Source: Vibrio tasmaniensis 1F-187 (GTDB taxonomy: Bacteria; Pseudomonadota; Gammaproteobacteria; Enterobacterales; Vibrionaceae). Taken from it: a stretch of 28,974 nt of DNA. Below, piece by piece: positions 6,376-14,202 of the stretch. A program made the position numbers and the translations under genes. The notes beneath the pieces are model-generated. The model had not been told where the DNA came from and did no database searches. It worked only from the letters and a program-made list of their open reading frames with translations. Positions within the stretch are counted from its first letter, which is position 1. Each line of letters begins with the position of its first letter. The stretch lies in contig NZ_AJZM02000048.1 of the NCBI RefSeq assembly GCF_000272405.2, positions 1 to 28,974 on the forward strand. The letters run 5' to 3'.

Positions 6376-7638
6376 ATGACGGAAAAAAAGAAGCGCGGAT
6401 TATTATCGTGGCTTGGTTTTGGTGAAGAAGAACAAAGCCCAAAAACTCAGAATGAAGCGAACGTAGAAAACGTTGAAGATCAAACTGAAGTTGAATCACA
6501 AGTTGAGGCTGAACAGGTCGCACCTGAAGTTGAAGACGCTAAATCAACGGAACCTAAGTCTGTTGAATCTGAACTTGCGGAGTCAGAGCAAACGCTTGAA
6601 GAGGCTCAACAAGATCAGCAGCCTGTCGCAGCAGAAGCAGAAGCAGAAGCAGAAGCAGAACAGGAAGAAGTGATTGCTTCTCAATCTAAGGTTGAAGAAG
6701 TTCAAGAGAAGCCGACAGAAAGCTTCTTTGCACGACTTAAGCGTAGCCTAAGCCGTACTAAAGCAAACATTGGTGCTGGCTTCTTTGGTTTGTTCAAAGG
6801 CAAGCAAATCGATGAAGACCTGTTTGAAGAATTAGAAGAGCAACTTCTGATCGCCGACGTGGGTATGAATACCACCGTGAAGATCATTGAAAACCTAACA
6901 GAAAAAGCATCCCGTAATGACCTAAAAGACGGTGAAGCGCTTTATGGTCTGCTTAAAGAAGAGATGTCAGAAATCTTGAGCCAAGTGGAACAGCCACTGG
7001 TTGTTGATACCACTAAAACACCTTATGTTATCTTAATGGTGGGTGTGAATGGCGTGGGCAAAACAACCACTATCGGTAAGCTGGCGAAACAATTCCAAAG
7101 TGAAGGCAAGAAAGTGATGCTGGCGGCGGGTGATACCTTCCGTGCGGCAGCGGTTGAACAACTTCAGGTTTGGGGGCAGCGTAATGATGTTCCGGTTATC
7201 GCTCAGCACACTGGTGCCGATAGCGCGTCTGTTATCTACGATGCGATTGAAGCGGCGAAAGCGCGTGGTGTTGATGTTGTGATTGCAGATACTGCAGGCC
7301 GTTTGCAGAACAAGAGCAACTTGATGGAAGAGCTACGCAAGATTGTTCGTGTAATGAAGAAGATCGATGATTCTGCACCGCACGAAATCATGTTAACGCT
7401 AGATGCAGGTACCGGTCAGAATGCGATTAGCCAAGCGAAGTTGTTTAGTGACGTGGCACCAGTAACGGGCATTACGCTAACTAAGCTAGATGGTACGGCG
7501 AAAGGTGGCGTAATTTTCTCAATTGCTGACCAGTTCCAGATTCCAATCCGCTACATTGGCGTGGGTGAAGGCATTGACGACCTGCGTCCATTTGAGTCGA
7601 AAGACTTTATTGAAGCACTATTTAGCCGCGAAGAGTAA
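6376..7638 (+). CDS. ftsY: Signal recognition particle receptor FtsY
   Basis: FtsY docks SRP-ribosome complexes at the inner membrane and, with Ffh, hydrolyses GTP to hand nascent membrane proteins to SecYEG. The 420-residue protein starts with a basic amphipathic stretch (KKKRGLLSWLGFG) that can touch the membrane, followed by a long acidic A domain (about 17-112). The NG domain follows: P-loop GVNGVGKTT at 223-231, DTFRAAAVEQL from 253, DTAGR at 305-309 and TKLDG at 369-373. The A domain contains EAEAEAEAE encoded by five perfect copies of GCAGAA (6631-6660). It heads the ftsY-ftsE-ftsX group: ftsE starts 77 bases after the stop with no terminator between. The ribosome-binding site (AGGA, ten bases from the ATG) is modest. 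Confidence 0.97.
   Translation: MTEKKKRGLLSWLGFGEEEQSPKTQNEANVENVEDQTEVESQVEAEQVAPEVEDAKSTEPKSVESELAESEQTLEEAQQDQQPVAAEAEAEAEAEQEEVIASQSKVEEVQEKPTESFFARLKRSLSRTKANIGAGFFGLFKGKQIDEDLFEELEEQLLIADVGMNTTVKIIENLTEKASRNDLKDGEALYGLLKEEMSEILSQVEQPLVVDTTKTPYVILMVGVNGVGKTTTIGKLAKQFQSEGKKVMLAAGDTFRAAAVEQLQVWGQRNDVPVIAQHTGADSASVIYDAIEAAKARGVDVVIADTAGRLQNKSNLMEELRKIVRVMKKIDDSAPHEIMLTLDAGTGQNAISQAKLFSDVAPVTGITLTKLDGTAKGGVIFSIADQFQIPIRYIGVGEGIDDLRPFESKDFIEALFSREE
6631..6660. repeat. Hexanucleotide repeat (GCAGAA)x5 inside ftsY
   Basis: Five exact tandem copies of GCAGAA encode alternating Ala-Glu in the acidic domain of FtsY. The unit is a multiple of three, so gain or loss of copies keeps the frame and only changes linker length. 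Confidence 0.95.
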
Positions 7639-7715
7639 CGCGTGTAGCAAAGTGGTTTATCCTTAACCTGCTACCGTTTTAAATTTGATATGAGTGATCG
7701 TAAGAGGAATTTTCG

Positions 7716-8393
7716 GTGATCAAATTTCAGCAAGTGAGCAAAGCCTATCGAGGCGGACGACAAGCGCTCCAAAAAGTGGACTTTCATCTCAAACGAGGAG
7801 AGATGGCATTTTTAGGCGGGCACTCTGGTGCTGGTAAAAGTACCTTGCTGAAGTTGATCTGCGCGATAGAGCGCCCAACTGACGGACGTGTTTGGTTTAA
7901 CGATCACGATATTACTCGTATCCCAGCCAAAGACATTCCCTTTTTACGCCGTAATATCGGGATTGTCTTTCAAGATCACCGCCTACTTATGGATCGCTCG
8001 ATCTTCGATAACGTCGCTCTGCCTATGCGTATAGAATCTATTTCTGAAAACGAAATTAAACGTCGAGTCAGCGCCGCGTTGGACAAAACCGGTTTATTAG
8101 ATAAAGCCCGTTGTTTGCCAAGCCAGCTCTCTGGAGGTGAACAACAACGGGTCGGTATTGCTCGCGCTGTGGTTAACCGTCCAACTCTGCTTTTAGCGGA
8201 TGAACCAACTGGTAATCTAGATCCTGAACTATCGAGTCGTGTATTACGCTTGTTTGAAGAGTTCAACCGTGCGGGTGTCACGATCATGCTAGCGACGCAC
8301 GATATCGGGTTAGTGAACACTCGCCCTCAATATCGTCATCTGGAATTAAACCAAGGCTTTTTGAGTGAGGTTGAAGATTATGGCCGCGAATAA
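7716..8393 (+). CDS. ftsE: Cell-division ABC transporter ATPase FtsE
   Basis: FtsE is the cytoplasmic ATPase of the FtsEX complex, which sits at the Z-ring and transmits ATP-driven changes through FtsX to activate septal peptidoglycan hydrolases. The 225-residue protein has Walker [11 protein letters not shown] at 34-43, the Q-loop Gln86, the signature LSGGEQQR at 138-145, Walker B LLLADEP at 158-164 and the switch His195. The start is GTG 7716 ([14 protein letters not shown], matching the family N-terminus) with AGAGGAA upstream. The gene overlaps ftsX by 14 bases, which indicates translational coupling. Confidence 0.97.
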   Translation: MIKFQQVSKAYRGGRQALQKVDFHLKRGEMAFLGGHSGAGKSTLLKLICAIERPTDGRVWFNDHDITRIPAKDIPFLRRNIGIVFQDHRLLMDRSIFDNVALPMRIESISENEIKRRVSAALDKTGLLDKARCLPSQLSGGEQQRVGIARAVVNRPTLLLADEPTGNLDPELSSRVLRLFEEFNRAGVTIMLATHDIGLVNTRPQYRHLELNQGFLSEVEDYGRE

Positions 8394-9348
8394 GCGCATT
8401 AAGAAACCTCAATCCAATCGAGCAGCAAACCGGGCTTCAAGCGACGGTTTCTTTGTTGTTCATTGGAAACAAGCCAAGTCATCGTTCTCGCAAATGTGGC
8501 AGCGTCCGTTGGGTAACTTGCTGACGCTTGCGGTGATTTCAATGGCTTTAGCTATGCCCGCTTGTTTGTACCTATTGGGCAAGAACGTTGGTGAAGTGGC
8601 GCAAGATGTCACCAGCCCGTCACAAATTAGTGCCTATGTAGAGGATGGTATCCCTGAGCCGAGAGTCATGGTGCTTAAGGATGAAATTGAAAGTTGGGAC
8701 CAAGTCGATCTGGTTGAGTACATTTCTCCGCAGCAAGGTCTTGAAGATCTTAGCCAGTATTCTGGTTTTGAGGACGCCCTAACTATCCTAGATGATTATT
8801 CATTGCCAGGTGTTTTGGTGATTACGCCAAGCGTACACAGCGACACGTTAATTAAAGAACTGGCAGGCAAGGTTAAGAAGCAAGAGTTAGTCACCGATGT
8901 TCGTTTAGATGAAGACTGGTTAGCTCGACTGGATGCTATCAAAGCACTTGCGGCTGTCATCGTGATTACCTTAACTGTGTTGATGCTGGGCGCAGTATTT
9001 CTGATTATCGGCAACACATTACGATTTAATGTGTTGGCGCATAAAGAAGAGATTCAAACCATGAAGCTGATTGGTGCTACCGACAGCTACATTCTTCGAC
9101 CATACCTCTATGCTGGAATGTGGTTTGGTGTTTTAGGTTCGATTAGCGCGTGGGTAATGACGGCATTGATTACCGTATTACTGAACAGCGCAGTGGATGA
9201 CTTGGCTCAGCTGTACGATAGCCACTTCCGCTTAATTGGCCTGAGTTGGGATGAATCTTTACTGCTTTTGATCGTCGGAACCTTGCTTGGTAGTGTAGCT
9301 GCGAAGCTTTCTGCACAGCGTCATCTAAAAGAAATTGAACCAGTTTAG
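8380..9348 (+). CDS. ftsX: Cell-division protein FtsX (membrane subunit)
   Basis: FtsX is the membrane partner of FtsE and contacts periplasmic EnvC to control amidases during septation. From ATG 8380 the protein is 322 residues: a basic cytoplasmic N-terminus, a first membrane helix at about 46-68, a large periplasmic domain (about 70-185), then three helices at about 187-212, 241-268 and 291-309. The conserved FtsX stretch EEIQTMKLIGAT lies between helices 2 and 3. A GTG at 8365 is in frame and possible, but the ATG with GAGG nine bases upstream is preferred. There is no terminator before rpoH, as in many gammaproteobacteria. Confidence 0.96.
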   Translation: MAANKRIKKPQSNRAANRASSDGFFVVHWKQAKSSFSQMWQRPLGNLLTLAVISMALAMPACLYLLGKNVGEVAQDVTSPSQISAYVEDGIPEPRVMVLKDEIESWDQVDLVEYISPQQGLEDLSQYSGFEDALTILDDYSLPGVLVITPSVHSDTLIKELAGKVKKQELVTDVRLDEDWLARLDAIKALAAVIVITLTVLMLGAVFLIIGNTLRFNVLAHKEEIQTMKLIGATDSYILRPYLYAGMWFGVLGSISAWVMTALITVLLNSAVDDLAQLYDSHFRLIGLSWDESLLLLIVGTLLGSVAAKLSAQRHLKEIEPV

Positions 9349-9402
9349 GTGAATAGAGTCATATTTATACGAAAAATAGGCAGTTCTTAACCAGTTTTTG
9401 CC

Positions 9403-9470
9403 TTGTATAGACGAATTGATTATGCATAATTACTTCCCCCTCCTTGAAACCTGTTCATTTTAGGTTCAAG
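9403..9470 (+). promoter_or_regulatory. Putative rpoH promoter and leader hairpin
   Basis: A -10-like CATAAT (9425-9430) has TTGTAT (9403-9408) 16 bases upstream. The leader then holds an imperfect hairpin: CTTGAAACCT (9443-9452) against AGGTTCAAG (9462-9470) with one bulged A. E. coli rpoH is known for several promoters and a heat-sensing mRNA structure around its start codon; whether this hairpin has such a role is not known. Confidence 0.35.
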
Positions 9471-9525
9471 ATTGTCGGGTTTTAATAGATGTATTACTCC
9501 AGATCAGAGATTGATGAGGAACCGA

Positions 9526-10383
9526 ATGGCAAACCAAGCGTATCAAATGGCTTTAGTCACACAAGATAGTTTAGATAGCTATATCCGCTCAGCGAACAGT
9601 TACCCAATGCTGACGCCTGACGAGGAACGTGGACTTGCAGAGCGATTACATTACAAAGGTGAGATCGACGCTGCGAAAGGCTTGATCCTTTCACACCTAC
9701 GATTCGTGGTGCACGTTGCAAGAGGCTACTCTGGCTACGGGCTGCCAATGGCTGATCTTGTCCAAGAAGGTAACATCGGCTTGATGAAGGCTGTTAAGCG
9801 CTTTAATCCAGAAGTTGGTGTCCGTCTAGTCTCTTTTGCTGTTCACTGGATCAAAGCTGAGATTCATGAATACGTATTGCGTAACTGGCGTATCGTTAAG
9901 ATCGCAACGACTAAAGCACAGCGTAAATTGTTCTTTAACCTTCGTAAGTCTAAAAAGCGTTTAGGTTGGTTCAATAACGGTGAAGTTGAGACGGTTGCGC
10001 GTGAACTGGGTGTTGAGCCTTCAGAAGTTCGAGAAATGGAATCTCGTTTAGCGGCACAAGACGCGACGTTTGAAGCGCCTATGGACGACGACGACGGTGG
10101 TTCTGCTTACACAGCTCCAGTTTATTACCTAGAAGATAAAGCGTCAGACGTTGCTGAGACGGTTGAAGCAGCTAACTGGGAATCTCATACTAATAATCGC
10201 TTAGGTCTCGCATTGAAGAGCTTAGACGAGCGTAGTCAACACATTGTTCGCTCACGTTGGTTAGACGACAACAAAGCAACACTGCAAGACTTAGCGGATA
10301 CCTATAGCATTTCTGCAGAGCGTGTCCGCCAGTTAGAAAAGAATGCGATGAAGAAATTGAAGCAAGCAGTTGGCGACTTCTAA
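9526..10383 (+). CDS. rpoH: RNA polymerase sigma-32 factor RpoH
   Basis: RpoH directs RNA polymerase to heat-shock promoters (chaperones, proteases). The 285-residue protein has region 2 with [19 protein letters not shown] from residue 77, the RpoH box QRKLFFNLR at 132-140 (the stretch specific to sigma-32, tied to turnover and core binding), an acidic linker MDDDDGG and the region 4 helix-turn-helix at about 252-276. The start is ATG 9526 behind GAGGA; an in-frame start at 9472 gives an unrelated extension. Length matches E. coli (284). Expression is probably also controlled at translation, as in the family. A very strong terminator closes the gene. Confidence 0.97.
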   Translation: MANQAYQMALVTQDSLDSYIRSANSYPMLTPDEERGLAERLHYKGEIDAAKGLILSHLRFVVHVARGYSGYGLPMADLVQEGNIGLMKAVKRFNPEVGVRLVSFAVHWIKAEIHEYVLRNWRIVKIATTKAQRKLFFNLRKSKKRLGWFNNGEVETVARELGVEPSEVREMESRLAAQDATFEAPMDDDDGGSAYTAPVYYLEDKASDVAETVEAANWESHTNNRLGLALKSLDERSQHIVRSRWLDDNKATLQDLADTYSISAERVRQLEKNAMKKLKQAVGDF

Positions 10384-10444
10384 TAGCATTTAATTTTTAA
10401 TAGTATTTGGTTTCTCATAGTAGCAAGCAAATAGCTTAATTTTG

Positions 10445-10478
10445 AAAAGGCCGAGATCGAGAGATCTCGGCCTTTTTG
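10445..10478 (+). terminator. Intrinsic terminator of rpoH
   Basis: AAAAGGCCGAGATC (10445-10458) pairs perfectly with GATCTCGGCCTTTT (10463-10476) around a GAGA loop, and the T run forms the tail. The stem carries two GATC sites. Confidence 0.93.
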
Positions 10479-10824
10479 TTTTGGATCGATTTCTCAACTT
10501 TTGCGATCGAAATTTGCAAAATGATTTTGTGGATAACTCTGTGAGGAATTTATTCGTCAGCTGTCTAAAAGCAGGGTGTAGTAAGGCTTTGACAGGGTTT
10601 TTTGAGTGGGGATATGTTTCAGTTAACCCACAGTTAGATCAGGATCATTACTACATGTTGTGGATCTATTTTTAAAAAGGCACTTTATTCACGCAATTCA
10701 CAGATTTATCCACAAATGGTGTAAAAGTGATCGCTGGTGGATAACCTTATTAAGTGGGTGTGATTGTTAGCCTTGGGATAGGTTACAATGGCAGCAAAGT
10801 AAATCAGTATAAAAAGAGAAAGTC
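10479..10824. other. Intergenic region with a DnaA-box and GATC cluster
   Basis: Between the rpoH terminator and glpE lie 346 bases with no credible gene. They hold two perfect DnaA boxes: TGTGGATAA at 10528-10536 (reverse) and TTATCCACA at 10706-10714 (forward). Two sites have one mismatch: TTATTCACG at 10685-10693 and GGTGGATAA at 10736-10744 (reverse). A weaker one, TGTGGATCT, is at 10659-10667. GATC occurs at 10484, 10505, 10637, 10643, 10663 and 10729, plus two in the adjacent terminator: eight in 278 bases, where about one is expected. The pattern suggests DnaA binding under Dam influence; a titration or DnaA-reactivation site is possible. The glpE promoter should also lie here (TACAAT near 10784 is a weak -10 candidate). 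Confidence 0.6.
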
Positions 10825-11145
10825 ATGGACCAGTTTAAACATATCGACGTTAAAGGCGCTCAAGCCCTTATTGAACAAAGTGAAGCTCGACTTGTCGATA
10901 TACGAGATCCGCAATCTTTTGCGGTAGCCCATTCAGAAACCGCCTACCACCTGACTAACGATACAATGGTGTCGTTTATGGATGAGGTTGAGTTCGAACA
11001 GCCTATCTTAGTGATGTGTTACCACGGTATTAGTAGCCAAGGCGCGGCACAATATTTAGTGAACCAAGGCTTTGAAGAGGTATATAGTGTTGATGGCGGT
11101 TTCGAAGCTTGGCATCGTGCTGAACTTCCGGTGATTGCGGGTTAA
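10825..11145 (+). CDS. glpE: Thiosulfate sulfurtransferase GlpE (rhodanese)
   Basis: GlpE is a single-domain cytoplasmic rhodanese that moves sulfane sulfur from thiosulfate to cyanide or thiol acceptors such as thioredoxin. The 106-residue protein has the rhodanese opening VDIRDP at 24-29 and the catalytic Cys65 in the short active-site loop CYHGISS (65-71), the six-residue type of loop found in GlpE. E. coli GlpE has 108 residues. The next gene is glpG, 55 bases on, probably in the same transcript. The glpD and glpR genes that flank this pair in E. coli are not here. Confidence 0.95.
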   Translation: MDQFKHIDVKGAQALIEQSEARLVDIRDPQSFAVAHSETAYHLTNDTMVSFMDEVEFEQPILVMCYHGISSQGAAQYLVNQGFEEVYSVDGGFEAWHRAELPVIAG

Positions 11146-11200
11146 TAGCTTTATCACTTAAACGCTTCAAGCATCTCCATAGTATGAATAGGAAGTAACA

Positions 11201-12043
11201 ATGATTAGATTGATGGTGTTAGACAACCCACGTCTTGCTCAAGCATTTATTGATTATATGGCCTCTCGTCAGATCCCTATTCAGATGTCTCCAGAGGGAG
11301 AAGGGCGTTTTGCTTTGTGGCTTCTTGATGGTCAATTTCAGGTTGAAACCGAAGCTGAGCTGAATCGTTTTCTTGCTGAACCCAATCATAAACGCTATCA
11401 AGCGGCGTCTTGGGATATGGCAGAAACCAGAAAGAGTAACTTTCATTATCACACCCCGAGCTTCATGGGCATGATCAAAGCAAAAGCAGGTCCTGTGACA
11501 CTGAGCCTAATGTTGGTGTGTGTGGTGATTTTTGCGCTGCAACAGATTGGTTTTGGCCAAGCTATTTTCAATGCCCTGCATTTCCCAGCAGTTGATGGAC
11601 AGCAATGGCAGCTGTGGCGTTGGTTGAGCCATGCTGTTCTGCATTTCTCTGTTATGCACATCGCATTCAATATTTTGTGGTGGTGGCAGCTAGGTGGGGA
11701 CATTGAGAAAAAACTAGGTAGCCTCAAGCTACTTCAGATCTTTGCTGTCTCTTCTGCGCTTTCAGGTGCTGGTCAGTATTGGGTTGAAGGGGCGAACTTC
11801 GGTGGTTTGTCTGGTGTTGTGTATGCTTTGGTTGGTTACTTATGGGTTGTCGGTGCGAAGGCGCCACAACTTGGTTTAGGTATCCCAAGACAGATTGTCG
11901 GCTTTATGTTGGTGTGGTTAGTGCTTGGGTACATGCAACCATTCATGGCCATTGCAAACACCGCGCATTTAGCTGGCCTAGCCGCTGGTGTCATTATTGG
12001 CTTTATCGATGCGATGAAAGCACCGAGCTCGGCAAGAAGCTAA
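11201..12043 (+). CDS. glpG: Rhomboid intramembrane serine protease GlpG
   Basis: GlpG cleaves substrates within the lipid bilayer using a Ser-His dyad. The 280-residue protein has an N-terminal cytoplasmic domain (about 1-90) and six membrane helices. The active-site residues are visible: HIAFN with His153 and Asn157 (oxyanion-hole side), Ser204 in GGLSGVVYA, and His256 in NTAHLAGLAAG, each within a few positions of E. coli His150, Asn154, Ser201 and His254. The start ATG 11201 has AGGAAG eight bases upstream. The natural substrates are largely unknown. A bidirectional terminator follows. Confidence 0.96.
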   Translation: MIRLMVLDNPRLAQAFIDYMASRQIPIQMSPEGEGRFALWLLDGQFQVETEAELNRFLAEPNHKRYQAASWDMAETRKSNFHYHTPSFMGMIKAKAGPVTLSLMLVCVVIFALQQIGFGQAIFNALHFPAVDGQQWQLWRWLSHAVLHFSVMHIAFNILWWWQLGGDIEKKLGSLKLLQIFAVSSALSGAGQYWVEGANFGGLSGVVYALVGYLWVVGAKAPQLGLGIPRQIVGFMLVWLVLGYMQPFMAIANTAHLAGLAAGVIIGFIDAMKAPSSARS

Positions 12044-12079
12044 CTCATTTTTTCTAGTGAGTAGCCAAACGATAGAGAC

Positions 12080-12108
12080 AAAAAAGCGGCCAGATGAGCC
12101 GCTTTTTT
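12080..12108. terminator. Bidirectional terminator between glpG and the fliL-like gene
   Basis: AAAAAAGCGGC (12080-12090) pairs with GCCGCTTTTTT (12098-12108) around a seven-base loop. With A and T tracts on both sides it ends glpG on the plus strand and the fliL-like gene on the minus strand. Confidence 0.92.
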
Positions 12109-12130
12109 ATTGGGATTCGTTTTTACATCA

Positions 12131-12538
12131 TTACTGATAAAGATATTTGGTAAACAATAAGTCAGCAATGAGAGTTTTACCTGTTTCAGGAAGTAAAATC
12201 TTATTGAGGTGCTCAACTAAGGACTTTCTCAAATCTTCACGACCGGATAGAGACTTAATTGTCTCTTCATTTTGTTTGCCGAGTAATTCAATCACCGCAT
12301 CACGAATCAATGGCTGATGATGCTCAATGGCTTCTAAGTCATTACTATTTGCGACCATTATGTCGAGACGGACCTGAATATAGCCCAGTTTTTTACCTTT
12401 AGTGTAAAAATTGGTGGTGAGATCGGGCTCTAGCGTGAAGTAGGCTAGTTTGGGTGTCGATTCTTCTTCAGCGAAACTTGATGCTGAAAACAGTAGATTA
12501 ATCGCAATAAATAGTTGGGCTACATAACGTTTGTGCAT
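12131..12538 (-). CDS. FliL-like exported protein, outside any flagellar cluster
   Basis: The 135-residue protein has a signal peptide (residues 1-23, cleavage likely after SASSFA) and a domain resembling FliL: YFTLEPDLTTNFY then GYIQVRLDIMV, a helical segment, and a conserved end in LLFTKYLYQ. FliL proteins bind the flagellar stator and influence motor torque, normally anchored by an N-terminal membrane helix. Here the hydrophobic segment looks like a cleavable signal followed by EEE, so the product may be periplasmic, although an uncleaved anchor cannot be excluded. No flagellar gene is near; the divergent neighbour is ubiC. Its role in motility is therefore an open point. Confidence 0.75.
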   Translation of the reverse strand: MHKRYVAQLFIAINLLFSASSFAEEESTPKLAYFTLEPDLTTNFYTKGKKLGYIQVRLDIMVANSNDLEAIEHHQPLIRDAVIELLGKQNEETIKSLSGREDLRKSLVEHLNKILLPETGKTLIADLLFTKYLYQ

Positions 12539-12700
12539 ATTTGAGACTTTTCTTTAGTTTATTCGCGATATTCGAAACGCATTAGTCTTGTTACAATGAG
12601 CGGTCTAAATCTAAATACGTTTACAATTCGAAGGACGCTTTAATTTTATTCGAAAGTTGAAGCTTTATTGTACGTGTAAAGTCACCTATTGAATACTAGT

Positions 12701-13243
12701 ATGAATCAGTCAATATCATTGTATCTAAATTCATTAATGAATGTAGATTGGCAAAGCACAGAAAAATTTAATTTTCCTAATGAAACCACCAAAGAGTGGC
12801 TTATGGAACAAGGATCGCTTTCCCGTAAGTTGGGCAAGTGCTGCAAGCACCTGTCTGTTGAGTTGCTTCATAATCAAGTTGTGGAACGATCAATTCTGCA
12901 ACAGGACGAAGAACGCCTTTTATCATCACATGATTGCTTACTGCGTAAAGTGATTTTAAAGGGTGATGATGAGCCGTGGGTGTTAGGTCGAACCTTAATA
13001 CCTCGAATTACCCTAGAAGATCATCAGCACTCTGACCTTTCTCAACAAGGGGATGTCCCGCTTGGATTAACGGTTTTCAGTGCTGAGAACGTGGAGCGAG
13101 ATGCGCTTCAAGTCGGTTGGGTTATCGCTGGCGATGAGCGATTACTCGCGCGTCGTTCTCGATTATGGATGAATCATAAACCGATGCTTGTGGCCGAACT
13201 TTTTTTACCAACATCCCCCATTTACTCTAAGGAGAGTGTGTAA
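12701..13243 (+). CDS. ubiC: Chorismate lyase UbiC
   Basis: UbiC splits chorismate into 4-hydroxybenzoate and pyruvate, the first committed step of ubiquinone synthesis. The 180-residue protein carries the family landmarks EPWVLGRTLIP (Arg97), PLG at 120-122 and RRSRLWMNHKPMLVAELFLP (Glu166 as the likely catalytic acid). The start is uncertain: ATG 12701 is chosen, but a TTG at 12689 is in frame and neither has a clear ribosome-binding site, so translation may be weak. The stop codon touches the ubiA start with no gap, and the ubiA ribosome-binding site AAGGAGAG lies inside the last ubiC codons, indicating a coupled ubiCA operon as in E. coli. Confidence 0.94.
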   Translation: MNQSISLYLNSLMNVDWQSTEKFNFPNETTKEWLMEQGSLSRKLGKCCKHLSVELLHNQVVERSILQQDEERLLSSHDCLLRKVILKGDDEPWVLGRTLIPRITLEDHQHSDLSQQGDVPLGLTVFSAENVERDALQVGWVIAGDERLLARRSRLWMNHKPMLVAELFLPTSPIYSKESV

Positions 13244-14098
13244 ATGCTTGCCACCAAAGCGAAGGCGTACTGGCAATTGACGCGAATGAATCGCCCGATT
13301 GGTACTCTGTTACTCCTTTGGCCGACCTTGTGGTCGCTGATTATTGCTGCGAAAGGCATGCCTGATTTTGATGTCTTGGTTGTTTTCATACTCGGTGTGG
13401 TGTTAATGCGATCGGCTGGCTGTGTGATTAATGACTTTGCTGACCGTAAAGTTGATGGTCATGTCAAACGCACCAAGCAACGTCCATTACCTTCAGGTTT
13501 GGTTTCCAGCAAGGAAGCCATTGTGCTCTTTCTAGTGTTAGCTGTGGTTTCTTTTTTGTTGGTACTCACCATGAACCCGCTGACCATTAAGCTCTCTTTT
13601 ATTGGGGTTGGTCTCGCGTTCATTTATCCTTTCATGAAGCGTTTTACACACCTTCCACAGTTGTTTCTCGGATTGGCTTTCAGTTGGGCAATACCAATGG
13701 CTTGGGCGGCGCAAACCAATGAACTGCCAAGCATTGTGTGGTTTATCTTCGTGATTAATGCGTTGTGGACGATAGCCTACGACACGCAATATGCGATGGT
13801 TGACCGAGATGATGACTTGGAGATTGGCATCAAGTCGACGGCTATTCTGTTTGGTCGTTTTGATAAGCTTATGGTTGGCGCGCTGCAGTTAGTTACACTG
13901 GCGATGTTGATTGCATTGGGCATGCACTACCAACTCGGTGATACTTTCTACTGGGCACTGTTAGTTTCGGGAAGCTTGTTCGTGTATCAACAGCATCTGA
14001 TGCGTCACCGCGATCGAGACCTTTGCTTCCAAGCCTTCTTGAACAATAACTATGTTGGAATGGCGGTGACTGTAGGCTTGTTCATTACCTTCTGGTAA
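13244..14098 (+). CDS. ubiA: 4-hydroxybenzoate octaprenyltransferase UbiA
   Basis: UbiA is an inner-membrane prenyltransferase that attaches the polyprenyl chain to 4-hydroxybenzoate supplied by UbiC. The 284-residue protein has about eight to nine membrane helices and both Asp-rich motifs that bind Mg2+ and prenyl diphosphate: NDFADRKVD at 63-71 and [13 protein letters not shown] at 179-191. N-terminal [14 protein letters not shown] is also typical. Start ATG 13244 is directly after the ubiC stop. A bidirectional terminator at 14131-14158 separates it from the convergent plsB gene. Confidence 0.97.
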   Translation: MLATKAKAYWQLTRMNRPIGTLLLLWPTLWSLIIAAKGMPDFDVLVVFILGVVLMRSAGCVINDFADRKVDGHVKRTKQRPLPSGLVSSKEAIVLFLVLAVVSFLLVLTMNPLTIKLSFIGVGLAFIYPFMKRFTHLPQLFLGLAFSWAIPMAWAAQTNELPSIVWFIFVINALWTIAYDTQYAMVDRDDDLEIGIKSTAILFGRFDKLMVGALQLVTLAMLIALGMHYQLGDTFYWALLVSGSLFVYQQHLMRHRDRDLCFQAFLNNNYVGMAVTVGLFITFW

Positions 14099-14130
14099 GC
14101 ATCAACTTTACAAGTAAACGAACGCTAAAG

Positions 14131-14158
14131 AAAAAGGCACCCATTGGGTGCCTTTTTT
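14131..14158. terminator. Bidirectional terminator between ubiA and plsB
   Basis: AAAAAGGCACCC (14131-14142) pairs with GGGTGCCTTTTT (14146-14157) around a tight three-base loop, with T and A tracts on both sides. It serves both convergent genes. Confidence 0.9.
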
Positions 14159-14202
14159 GATCGTGTTCAGTCTAGTGATTAAAGTGAATGCTAACCAAGA
14201 GA

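Noticed and set aside
10442..10675. 77-codon ORF after rpoH
   Set aside because: It starts without a ribosome-binding site, reads through the rpoH terminator and covers DnaA boxes; composition unlike a protein.
10479..10824. The DnaA-box gap as the chromosome origin
   Set aside because: There is no gidA, mioC or dnaA neighbour and no array of A/T-rich 13-mers beside the boxes, so a replication origin is unlikely.
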